From Syntrophomonas sp. DTU019 (lineage in GTDB: Bacteria; Bacillota; Syntrophomonadia; Syntrophomonadales; Syntrophomonadaceae): DNA of 45,439 nucleotides. The DNA lies in assembly GCA_001512785.1 (NCBI GenBank), contig LFSQ01000108.1, positions 1 through 45,439 of the forward strand. Direction: 5' to 3'. The translations under genes were made by a program, and so were the position numbers. This document shows, piece by piece, positions 6,407 to 13,230 of the stretch. Numbering within the stretch: the first letter of the stretch is position 1; each line of letters begins with the position of its first letter. The notes under the pieces were generated by a model. The model was given only the letters and a program-made list of their open reading frames with translations, ran no database searches and was not told the origin of the DNA.

Positions 6407-8388
6407 AGGGCGTCCACCTCCGCTGCTAGTTGTTCATGGGTAAATCCTTTGAGGTTCAAGGCTGCGGTCCGGCAGGCCGGCAGGCAGGCTCCGCACCCCT
6501 GGCACAGGCTGGTGTTGATCTCGGCTACCTGTCTGGTAAAGGGCCCGTGGCCATGCATGCCGCGCTCCATAATCTCTTTCATGGAGATGGCTTTGTAAGG
6601 GCAGATGGGCACGCATAACTCGCATCCCGAGCACTTGCTGATATCTACCTCACAGGTCATGGGTTCGACAGCCAGCCTGGGCTTGGAGAACAGGCCGCAC
6701 ACCTTGACCGCAGCTGCGCTGGCCTGGGCTACACTGTCCGGTATGTCTTTGGGGCCCTGGCAGGCTCCAGCCAGATATACCCCGGCAGCGAAGGTTTCTA
6801 CCGGCTGCAGCTTGGGATGGGCTTCCTGGTACCAGCCGTCTTTGTCGGTGGAAAAACCGATTGTTTTAGCCAGATCCAGGGCATCCTGGTTGGGCACCAT
6901 GGCGGTAGCCAAAACCACCAGATCAGCCTCGAATTCCATGGGACGGCCCAAGAGGGTGTCTTCAGACTTCAGGATCAGCTTGTCGCCCCTGGGGTAGATC
7001 TTGCTTACCCGGCCGCGAATGTATTTGGCGCCGGCATTTAAAGCCCGCTGGTAGAATTCCTCATAATTCTTGCCGCCAGTGCGCACATCCATGTAGAAGA
7101 CATAGGCCTCACTGTCGGGTATTTTGTCTTTGACCTGATACGCGTGCTTGGCGGTAAACATGCAGCAGGCCCTGGAGCAATAGCTCTTGCCCTTGCTATC
7201 GTCGCGGGAGCCGACACACTTGATAAAGGCCACTTTCTTGGGCTCTTTGCCGTCGGAGGGGCGCTTTATTTTCCCGGCAGTTGGACCGCCTGAGCTGACC
7301 AGCCTTTCAAACTGCAGGCTGGTAATGACATCGGGGTATTTGCCGTAGCCGTACTCGCCGTAGCGGTTTTGCCAATCGATCAAGTCATAACCGGTAGCCA
7401 CAACCATAGCACCGACTTCTACATCCACCAGTTCATCCTTGTCGTCAAAGCGGATAGCCTGGGTGGGGCACAGTTTCTCACATATACCGCATTTGCCCGA
7501 GGTCAGTTTGGTGCAGTTGGCCGCATCGATCCTGGGCTTGCCCGGCACTGCCTGCGGGAACAATTTGTGAATAGCGGTGCGGTTGCTCATATTCATCTCA
7601 AATTCGTCTTTTATCTTTTTGCTGGGACATTTTTCCCAGCAGGTGCCACAGCCGGTACACAGACTCCAGTCCACGTACTTGGCCTTCTTCTTTATGGTCA
7701 CAGTGAAATTGCCGATATATCCGGTTACCCTGACAACTTCACTGTAAGTCATCAGTTCAATGTTAGGATGCTGCGCCACAGCAACCATCTTGGGGGTGCC
7801 TATTCAAGCGGCACAGTCCATGGTGGGGAAGGTTTTATCGATCTGTGTCATCTTGCCTCCTATGGAGGCCTCTTTTTCCACCAGTATCACCGGGTAGCCG
7901 GCCTCAGCTATATCCAGGGCGGTCTGCATGCCGGCAATCCCTCCCCCGATAACCAGGGCTTTCTTGGTAATGGGAATGGTGGAGATCTCCAGGGGTTTGT
8001 TTTTTATGACCTTCATCACACCCATGCGCACCAAATCCATGGCTTTGCGGGTGGCTTCCTCGCTATCAAAGTGCACCCAGGAGTCCTGCTCGCGGATGTT
8101 GACCATCTCGAACAGGTAGCCGTTTATCCCCCCGGCCTCAACCGCCCGCCGGAAGGTGTTCTCATGCATGCGCGGTGAGCAGGAGGCCACCACCACCTGC
8201 TCCAACTCATGCTCTTTGATCGCGTTCCTGATCATCTCCTGCCCGGGGTCGGAACACATATATTTATAAGTGGTGGAATATACCACTCCGGGCAGGTTTC
8301 TGGCGTATTCCGCCACCTTTTCGGTATCTACACTGGCTTCGATATTGGTGCCGCACTGGCACACAAATACGCCCACTCGTTTTCTCAT
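6397..8388 (-). CDS. hdrA: Heterodisulfide reductase subunit A, selenoprotein (UGA = selenocysteine)
   Basis: 663 residues once the in-frame TGA at 7806-7804 is read as Sec195. The N-terminal ~130 residues carry conserved Cys (10, 12, 45, 70). A Rossmann FAD site VIGGGIAGM begins at ~146. Then TFPTMDCAA-U195-IGTPKM matches the HdrA motif in which a Cys normally precedes (I/L)xTPKM. Ferredoxin-type motifs follow: CTGCGTCWEKCP (~244), CGICEKLCP (~300) and two C-terminal ones, CSGCELCVPICP and CQGCGACLPAC. HdrA is the flavin-containing core that bifurcates electrons in known Hdr complexes. Frame and homology continue across the TGA, and some methanogen HdrA proteins have Sec here. An automatic annotation would split it into pieces of 194 and 463 residues. 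Confidence 0.9.
7766..7786 (-). promoter_or_regulatory. SECIS-like hairpin for hdrA
   Basis: On the coding strand GG-T-TGCTG-TGGCG-CAGCA-T-CC forms a stem with one U-U mismatch starting 17 nt after the TGA. The apical loop UGGCG has G at its second position, at about +25 from the UGA, as expected for a bacterial SECIS. Confidence 0.6.
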
Positions 8389-8416
8389 CCACTAACCCTC
8401 CTTGCCCGAAATGAGC

Positions 8417-9637
8417 TTATGCTTTCTGCCTTTTCTTGAGCTCCCCGGTCACAAAGGCATCCGCCACTTTGGTGGCTTTGTCTTTATCTGTAACCATTAA
8501 TTCCGCTATCTTTAGGCTCTTTTTCTCATCCTGAGCCATCAGTTCGGCCAATATCTGGGCCCGCTCGGGGTCCGCAATTATTCTGGCCGCCATTTTTTCC
8601 GGATTCTTCTGTATGCCCTTGAGCATAGCCTCGATCTTCTTCTGCGTAGCCTCCTGGTCAGCCGGGCTCTGTTCTTCGCCGTCAGCCTTTTCTGCAGCCG
8701 GGCTGGCGGCAGCTCTGGCTGCTTTTTGGGGTTTTTTGGCCTCTTCTTCCGCTGCCAGGGCTGCGGCTTTTTCCGGAAGGCTGTGCAAATAGCTGATAGC
8801 ATCTACAAAGTGGCGAGTTATCCCGATTTCCTGCGGGCTATAGCCTCCGGCTAAGGCTACCATCTCGGTTATATAATAAACCGGCATATCGAGCTTCACA
8901 CCCATGGCCTTTTCCACCTTGGCCTGGCGCATGTCCAGGTTAAGCATACATAAGGGGCAGGCGGTGATAATACATTCAGCCCCGGCAGCCCGGGCGTTTC
9001 TTATTACCTCATATATCATTCTGCTGCCGATATCAGGCCTGGAGGTAGCCAGAGCCGCTCCACAGCACTCGGTCTTGTACGGCCACTCAACTGTCCTGGC
9101 TCCCAAGGCGGTCATAATCTGATCCATGCTGCTGGGGTCTTCGGTGTCATCGAATCCGGTATGGGCTACCGGCCGTACTAACAGGCAGCCGTAATAACAG
9201 GCTGCTTTCATGCCTTTTAAGGATTTGCTCACCTTTTTCTGTATGGCCTCAATTCCCACATCCCGGACCAGCCACTCCAATACTGAGACGGTCGTGGTCT
9301 GGGCTGAAAACTCCATCGCAATAGCCTCCTGGATTTTATCGCGCAAGGCCTGATCTGCTTTGGCTTCCACCTCCACCGCGCGATGGCGGTTATAGCAGGC
9401 TGCACAGGGGGCCAGCAAAGTATCCAGGTTCATCTTTTCCATAATAGCCAGGTTGCGAGCCGGCAGGGACAGGGAGAGGAGCTTGTTGGTATTGTGCGCC
9501 GAAGTAGCCCCGCAGCAGTTCCAGTCTTCCAGTTCCCTCAGTTTGACCCCCAACATTTCCGCGGTTTTAAGGGTTGAAAGCTTGTACTCAACCCCGCTGC
9601 CAGACCCGGAGCAACCGGGGTAATAAGCGATTTCCAT
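8417..9637 (-). CDS. hdrB: Heterodisulfide reductase subunit B with a C-terminal repeat extension
   Basis: 406 residues; HdrB is usually about 290-300. Residues 1-~285 contain the two CCG domains: YYPGC at the N-terminus, WNCCGA (~40), APCAACYNRH (~78), YYGC, TECCGAA and ACPLC. These bind the unusual cubane clusters of the disulfide/thiol active site in HdrB. Residues ~288-406 are an extra tail: an Ala/Glu/Lys/Pro-rich linker, then three tandem ~14-residue units of the type (A/V)xDxxKAxKIAELM. The tail has no Cys, so it should not bind clusters. The start is ATG 9637 with a G-rich ribosome binding site overlapping the 3' end of hdrC, 3 bp away. Confidence 0.88.
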   Translation of the reverse strand: MEIAYYPGCSGSGSGVEYKLSTLKTAEMLGVKLRELEDWNCCGATSAHNTNKLLSLSLPARNLAIMEKMNLDTLLAPCAACYNRHRAVEVEAKADQALRDKIQEAIAMEFSAQTTTVSVLEWLVRDVGIEAIQKKVSKSLKGMKAACYYGCLLVRPVAHTGFDDTEDPSSMDQIMTALGARTVEWPYKTECCGAALATSRPDIGSRMIYEVIRNARAAGAECIITACPLCMLNLDMRQAKVEKAMGVKLDMPVYYITEMVALAGGYSPQEIGITRHFVDAISYLHSLPEKAAALAAEEEAKKPQKAARAAASPAAEKADGEEQSPADQEATQKKIEAMLKGIQKNPEKMAARIIADPERAQILAELMAQDEKKSLKIAELMVTDKDKATKVADAFVTGELKKRQKA

Positions 9638-9640
9638 GTA

Positions 9641-10207
9641 TTATTCCCCCCCCATTTGGGCGGTCCGTTCAAAGATCGCCTGTACTTCCTGACTGCCTTT
9701 GATGCGATGGGGCATGAGCTCGATCTTGCCGCGCTTCATCATTGGCAGTCCCAGTTCCATGTCCTTGAAAAGCTGTCCGGTTTTAAGGTTATGATAAAGA
9801 AGTATCCCGGCTTCAAAGGAGCGGCCAAAGCGCTTGACCCCACCCAGAAAGCCCTCATTGAAGGCTGCCACTTTTTTGTCGGTCACCAGGCCTTCAGCCA
9901 GGGCTTCGCGGCGCAGGGCATCCATCAATGACGCTATATCAACGTTGCGCGGGCACCGCGCAGAACAGGTTTCACATGAAGCACAAATCCAGATGCTGTC
10001 TGCCCTTAAGGCCTCATCAACCAGGTCCAGCTGCAGGAGGCGGATGATCTGCCGGGGCGGGTAGTCCATAGCGAAGGCTACCGGACAGCCTGCCGAGCAT
10101 TTGCCGCATTGATAGCAGTGATTGATGCTGGTATGGGCTTCATGTTCTATTTTGGCAATGATGGCCTTTTCAGCAGTCACTGGTATGAGGGCCGAAGCCT
10201 CCTTCAT
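9641..10207 (-). CDS. hdrC: Heterodisulfide reductase subunit C
   Basis: 188 residues. Two ferredoxin motifs, CYQCGKCSAGCP (Cys 31, 34, 37, 41) and CASCETCSARCP (Cys 75, 78, 81, 85), bind the two [4Fe-4S] clusters that connect HdrA to HdrB. The spacing and the following helical segment match HdrC. The start ATG 10207 is preferred over a frame extending to 10315 because GGAGAGAAGATT precedes it and the extra 36 residues are not family-like. It is the first gene of the hdrCBA-flxDCBA operon, so the promoter and leader structures upstream should control all seven genes. The last codons contain a G8 tract. Confidence 0.88.
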   Translation of the reverse strand: MKEASALIPVTAEKAIIAKIEHEAHTSINHCYQCGKCSAGCPVAFAMDYPPRQIIRLLQLDLVDEALRADSIWICASCETCSARCPRNVDIASLMDALRREALAEGLVTDKKVAAFNEGFLGGVKRFGRSFEAGILLYHNLKTGQLFKDMELGLPMMKRGKIELMPHRIKGSQEVQAIFERTAQMGGE

Positions 10208-10242
10208 AATCTTCTCTCCTTCCCTTGGCGAATCTATAATGA

Positions 10243-10263
10243 ACCACCGGCACCAGCGGTGGT
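10243..10263 (-). promoter_or_regulatory. Leader hairpin upstream of hdrC
   Basis: ACCACCG (10243-10249) and CGGTGGT (10257-10263) form a perfect 7-bp stem with a 7-nt loop, 36 nt upstream of the hdrC start. It could act as an mRNA stability element or operator. Confidence 0.4.
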
Positions 10264-10270
10264 CTATACT

Positions 10271-10338
10271 GGCAGACTGTCTAAAAGACGGTTTAACATA
10301 GAAACGAGTACTCATACGACATTATCCGACAGTCTGCC
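10271..10338. repeat. 11-bp inverted repeat in the hdr operon leader
   Basis: GGCAGACTGTC (10271-10281) and its exact complement (10328-10338) enclose 46 bp, downstream of the predicted hdr promoter. The size suits either a pair of operator half-regions with looping or a large RNA stem. Confidence 0.55.
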
Positions 10339-10369
10339 ACGATATATCAATACACAGCTATTTAATTAT

Positions 10370-10398
10370 AATATAAATGTGCATCATATTGATGTTAA
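10370..10398 (-). promoter_or_regulatory. Promoter candidate for the hdrCBA-flxDCBA operon
   Basis: On the minus strand TTAACA (10398-10393), a 17-bp spacer and TATATT (10375-10370) form a plausible sigma-70-type promoter. The spacer contains CATCA-TAT-TGATG (10382-10394). Just upstream, TTGTTA-N6-TTACAC (10403-10420) resembles a Rex (NADH-sensing) site, matching only part of the consensus. Regulation by NADH/NAD ratio would suit an NADH-linked complex but is inference. Confidence 0.45.
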
Positions 10399-10555
10399 AA
10401 GTTTGTTAATGGTGTTACACGATTGGCAAAAGTGCATACTATATTCAATCTGTGCAGCATCAACCATTACTGGTTAAATAGCCAAAAAGCGGCTTAATCA
10501 GACTGAATCGGGATGTTGCGCCGTCGGAAGGGTTAAAACCAATATGAGCCGTGAT

Positions 10556-10568
10556 GAGGGTCACCCTC
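10556..10568. promoter_or_regulatory. 13-bp palindrome GAGGGT-C-ACCCTC
   Basis: Perfect 6-bp arms around one base lie about 160 bp upstream of the hdr promoter candidate. It may be an operator; no protein is implied. Confidence 0.3.
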
Positions 10569-10659
10569 TGCATTTTCGGGTGAAAAATCAGAGCAGGCTT
10601 TTAATCTATTTTCCACAACTTTCCAGCATATCTTTTAAAAAACGGCACAAAATAGAATC

Positions 10660-10734
10660 AGAAACCGGCAGTTACAACAGATCAATAAGCCCCTGGAAAA
10701 TGGATAAGTCTTATTGATATAACTGTCGGTTTCT
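10660..10734. terminator. Long imperfect hairpin after the membrane-protein gene
   Basis: AGAAACCGGCAGTTA plus ATCAATAAG (10660-10689) pairs with CTTATTGAT plus AACTGTCGGTTTCT (10710-10734): about 23 pairs with one G-U wobble and a small bulge, closing a 20-nt loop. It lies just past the 3' end of the minus-strand gene at 10757, with a weak U-rich tract on either strand, so it may terminate that operon. Confidence 0.5.
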
Positions 10735-10741
10735 TTTAAGA

Positions 10742-10807
10742 CCGCTGGCAGACTGATTAAACACAGTCTTTGGTAACACCAAATCTGTGTTTGTAAGCTG
10801 CCAGCGG
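10742..10807. repeat. Three-tier nested hairpin over the 3' end of the membrane-protein gene
   Basis: Three successive perfect pairings share one axis: CCGCTGGCAG (10742-10751) with 10798-10807, AAACACAG (10759-10766) with 10785-10792, and TTTGGT (10769-10774) with 10778-10783. That gives 24 pairs with small internal loops. It covers the last ~17 codons and the stop of the upstream gene and abuts the hairpin at 10660-10734. Confidence 0.6.
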
Positions 10808-11212
10808 ATTTATTGTGCTGCTGAACAGCCAAACCCATATAGAGAGTATGGGCGCACTGATCAAAAGCCCGTAATAATAAGCCGGATAAGCCAAGCTGCT
10901 GGATTTGAACAGGGACAACCAGGGCAAAAGCGGGGTCATCCAGAAGCTGAGGATAAAGATGGCGTAATTGTATATCTGCCCGGGGTTCCAGCCGGTAAGC
11001 AGAATAACAGTCATCAAATACGCGGGAAGCTGCCATAACAAGGCTGCCATAATACGCTGACCCAGCTGGCACCCTTGCAGGGACAAAGCCTCCCGGCTGA
11101 TTATGATAAGGTACAGCACAGCGGCAATGTATTCCATTCCCGCCCAGTAGCTGAACAGCCATACCGTAAACCAGGCGAAAACATGTATCCATAACAGGCG
11201 CAATGCTACCAC
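10757..11212 (-). CDS. Hydrophobic membrane protein, YiiX-like neighbour
   Basis: 151 residues from GTG 11212. The protein is strongly hydrophobic with about four membrane segments: HVFAWFTVWLFSYWAG, YIAAVLYLIII, PAYLMTVILLTGW and a C-terminal pair around YYYGLLISAPILSIWVWLF. No family was recognised. The start is placed at GTG 11212 because AGAGGTGGGG precedes it and it overlaps the stop of the YiiX-like gene by 7 bp, typical of coupled translation. A longer in-frame start at 11278 would lie fully inside the upstream gene. An alternative frame over the same DNA (10635-11192) has a much less protein-like composition. Confidence 0.6.
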   Translation of the reverse strand: MVALRLLWIHVFAWFTVWLFSYWAGMEYIAAVLYLIIISREALSLQGCQLGQRIMAALLWQLPAYLMTVILLTGWNPGQIYNYAIFILSFWMTPLLPWLSLFKSSSLAYPAYYYGLLISAPILSIWVWLFSSTINPLAAYKHRFGVTKDCV

Positions 11213-11817
11213 AGCTGCCCCACCTCTCTGATCACCTTGACGTAAGGGCTGTGGTAGAAGCTGTCCGGCGGCACCCACAGATCATGGTTGGGATCGAAAT
11301 CCACGCCCTGCAGCTGATAAGCCTTCCACATAATCTTGCTGCAGTTCCAGGTGTTATGCCCGGATTTAAAGGCCACCGGATAGAATAGCTCCCCCAGCTG
11401 TTCTGTGGCATAAGCCACCGCTGCCTGTTTTATCGCAGGGTCGACATCAACCCGCAGCAAACAGACCTGTGGATATTCACGGAAATGCTCAATTGATTGC
11501 AGGGTTATGCCCAGGTCAGCATAGCCTTCAATGATCTGACCCGAGCCTACATATAAGGCGGCATGGGAATAGCGCCCGTAGGCACAGTGAGGATATGCTC
11601 CCAGGACAATATCCCCCGGTTCCAGGCCTTCAAAGGAAATGTCGTTATTACAGGGCACAGGGTTTCCATATCCGATATTGCCTGACAATGCGCTTTTGAT
11701 ATAAGCATGGGTAACCCCTTCAGGATGAAAAATAATGCTGTGATTATTGGCTATAATAACTATTGCTGCTATCAATGTCAGCAGCGGGAAAATCAACAGG
11801 TTAAACGGCTGCTTCAT
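11206..11817 (-). CDS. YiiX/YebB-like NlpC/P60-fold (permuted papain) hydrolase
   Basis: 203 residues. An N-terminal hydrophobic segment (~6-25) should anchor or export the protein. The rest resembles the YiiX family: EPGDIVLGAYPHCAYGRYSHAALYVG (~70-95; described by its GDIVL and YSHAAL motifs) contains the likely catalytic His, and NTWNCSKIMWKAYQ (~165-178) contains the Cys in the circularly permuted arrangement. The family includes predicted amidases or proteases acting on lipids or peptidoglycan; the substrate here is unknown. A start ATG at 11817 follows GGAG. The gene overlaps the next membrane-protein gene, suggesting they act together. Confidence 0.75.
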   Translation of the reverse strand: MKQPFNLLIFPLLTLIAAIVIIANNHSIIFHPEGVTHAYIKSALSGNIGYGNPVPCNNDISFEGLEPGDIVLGAYPHCAYGRYSHAALYVGSGQIIEGYADLGITLQSIEHFREYPQVCLLRVDVDPAIKQAAVAYATEQLGELFYPVAFKSGHNTWNCSKIMWKAYQLQGVDFDPNHDLWVPPDSFYHSPYVKVIREVGQLW

Positions 11818-11879
11818 GCATCTGGCTCCAATCTACAGATAAGGATTACCCCTTGATATCATTAATTGTGGTTTTGTTT

Positions 11880-12275
11880 TTAGGCCAGCTGTTCATCCAG
11901 CAATGTACAGCATAATCTTAAAATATCGGTTTCGCTGATAATGCCGGCCATTTGGCCATTTTCCATGACCGGCAGGCCGCTGATTTTGTGCTTCAGCAAA
12001 AGCTTGATCGCTTCCCTTAAATCGGCTTCAGCCGCTACTGTTACTACATCTTTATTCATTACCCAGTCTACCGGGGTTTCCAACACAAATCCTGGTGAAC
12101 GCAAAGCCTTTTCTATATCATGCTGTACGATCATGCCGACCAGGGTACCTTGAGCCAGTACCGGAAGCCGGCGAATGCCGTTTTCCACCATCAGTTCCAG
12201 GGCGTCACCAATGGTTTTGCGGCTTTCAATGCTTATAACCCGGCTGGTCATGATGTCTTTAACCTTCACCATCAA
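11880..12275 (-). CDS. CBS-domain pair protein
   Basis: 131 residues made almost entirely of two CBS motifs: residues ~6-60 (VKDIMTSRVISIESRKTIGD... with LPVL near ~40) and ~70-125 (VMNKDVVTVAAEADLREA... with SGLPVMENGQMAGIISETDIL). Such Bateman modules bind adenosine nucleotides such as AMP, ATP or S-adenosylmethionine and often sense energy state. There is no fused effector domain, so it is a stand-alone sensor. GAGGTG lies upstream of the ATG. It is followed by the YiiX-like gene after 62 bp; a functional link is not shown. Confidence 0.85.
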   Translation of the reverse strand: MMVKVKDIMTSRVISIESRKTIGDALELMVENGIRRLPVLAQGTLVGMIVQHDIEKALRSPGFVLETPVDWVMNKDVVTVAAEADLREAIKLLLKHKISGLPVMENGQMAGIISETDILRLCCTLLDEQLA

Positions 12276-12513
12276 TCACCTCTTGTTTTTATTCTATCAC
12301 AGGGTATCACCTATAAAACGCTATCTGGTATGATTAACATATTTCACCTATGGCCGCAAATGCCACCCTTTAAAGGGGCTAATCAGTACACCGGCAATCA
12401 CCCGCTTACCCTACTGGCTTAACAAAAACCTCCTCCTTTTTAGTCACCGATTAAAGAACGGATTTTAGTGCGGGTTTGCGGTACAATAGTAAAAAATATA
12501 GTCGAGGGTTGTC

Positions 12514-13230
12514 ATGCGGGCGATTATAAGAAAGCTGGATAAGCAGCAGGAGTTGAACACCGAAGAATATCAAAGTCTGATGGGCTATATACAGCAGCTG
12601 CGCATGCAATCATTGCCGTCTTATCAGGTTTTCTATCAGCGCTACGCCGGTGTGCTCTATAAGCAGTATTCCACCTATCTGCCGGAATTTGAATATACAC
12701 TGGGGGATGCAGTGGCTTTGCTGGCAGAGCAGCCGGAGCTGCTGCCTTTAGCCCTGCAGCGCCCGGTACAGTGGCAGCATTTTCCGCCCCCTTATCGCCC
12801 CTATTTACAGGCCTGTGCGCAAAACCGGCTCAAAGGGCAGCTGTTTTATGAGGTTGTCAGGCAGATGGCTGACAAACCGGAAAGCCCGGTCAGCCTGCCC
12901 CGCCCCCGGGAGGCTGAGGTGGTTATGCTGTTTGAGGATCAAAACCCTTTCAAGGAACGGGGATTAAAAGCCCATTTTGATCGTTTGAGCCGTTTTACCT
13001 TTATTACCCGGCTGCAGAGTGTGCGCTATCTGACCCGGCATAAGGCCAAGCAGGACCGCGTGGAGGTTCTGGCCCCGGACCGTTTGGGGGGCATATTTAC
13101 CAATAAGGAAAAATCGATATATTACTATATTTACCTGACCGAGTCCGTAGAGGCCAGGGCCCGGAAAGCCTGTGCCCTGCTAAATCTGGCTCTTTATGGG
13201 CAGGTAATGGGAGATGGTCATGATATTTAA
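12514..13230 (+). CDS. Unrecognised protein 1 of the Hsp70-like operon
   Basis: 238 residues, no family recognised. The N-terminal half is helical with many Tyr, Leu and Gln. A Pro-rich stretch (PVSLPRPRE, ~130) leads into a C-terminal half rich in basic residues and aromatic beta-like segments (SIYYYIYLTE, ~207-216). No signal peptide, membrane segment or Cys-rich motif is seen, so it should be cytoplasmic. ATG follows GAGGG. It opens a four-gene plus-strand operon and overlaps gene 2 by 11 bp. The AT-rich region upstream has a possible -10 TACAAT at 12482 but no good -35. Confidence 0.7.
   Translation: MRAIIRKLDKQQELNTEEYQSLMGYIQQLRMQSLPSYQVFYQRYAGVLYKQYSTYLPEFEYTLGDAVALLAEQPELLPLALQRPVQWQHFPPPYRPYLQACAQNRLKGQLFYEVVRQMADKPESPVSLPRPREAEVVMLFEDQNPFKERGLKAHFDRLSRFTFITRLQSVRYLTRHKAKQDRVEVLAPDRLGGIFTNKEKSIYYYIYLTESVEARARKACALLNLALYGQVMGDGHDI

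Larger units (their letters stand above)
10208..10756. other. 549-bp intergenic region, structured leader of the hdr-flx operon
   Basis: No convincing gene was found. From right to left it holds the large hairpins at the 3' side of the neighbouring operon, a 13-bp palindrome at 10556, a promoter candidate for hdrC, a long inverted repeat (10271/10328) and a short leader hairpin (10243). The 11-mer CTGGCAGACTG occurs at 10269 and at 10745. Confidence 0.6.

Noticed and set aside
7369-8178. A 269-residue plus-strand reading frame
   Set aside because: It lies antisense to hdrA, across the Sec codon, has no ribosome binding site and has a His/Gly-rich composition typical of a shadow frame.
6397-8388. 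Two separate hdrA fragments (6397-7788 and 7804-8388) as a pseudogene
   Set aside because: The only interruption is one TGA at a conserved Cys codon; frame, motifs and spacing are intact and a SECIS-like stem follows, so selenocysteine is the better reading.
10635-11192. A 185-residue minus-strand reading frame overlapping the membrane protein
   Set aside because: Its composition is irregular and Cys-rich with no domain, whereas the frame at 10757-11212 gives clear membrane helices and a coupled start.
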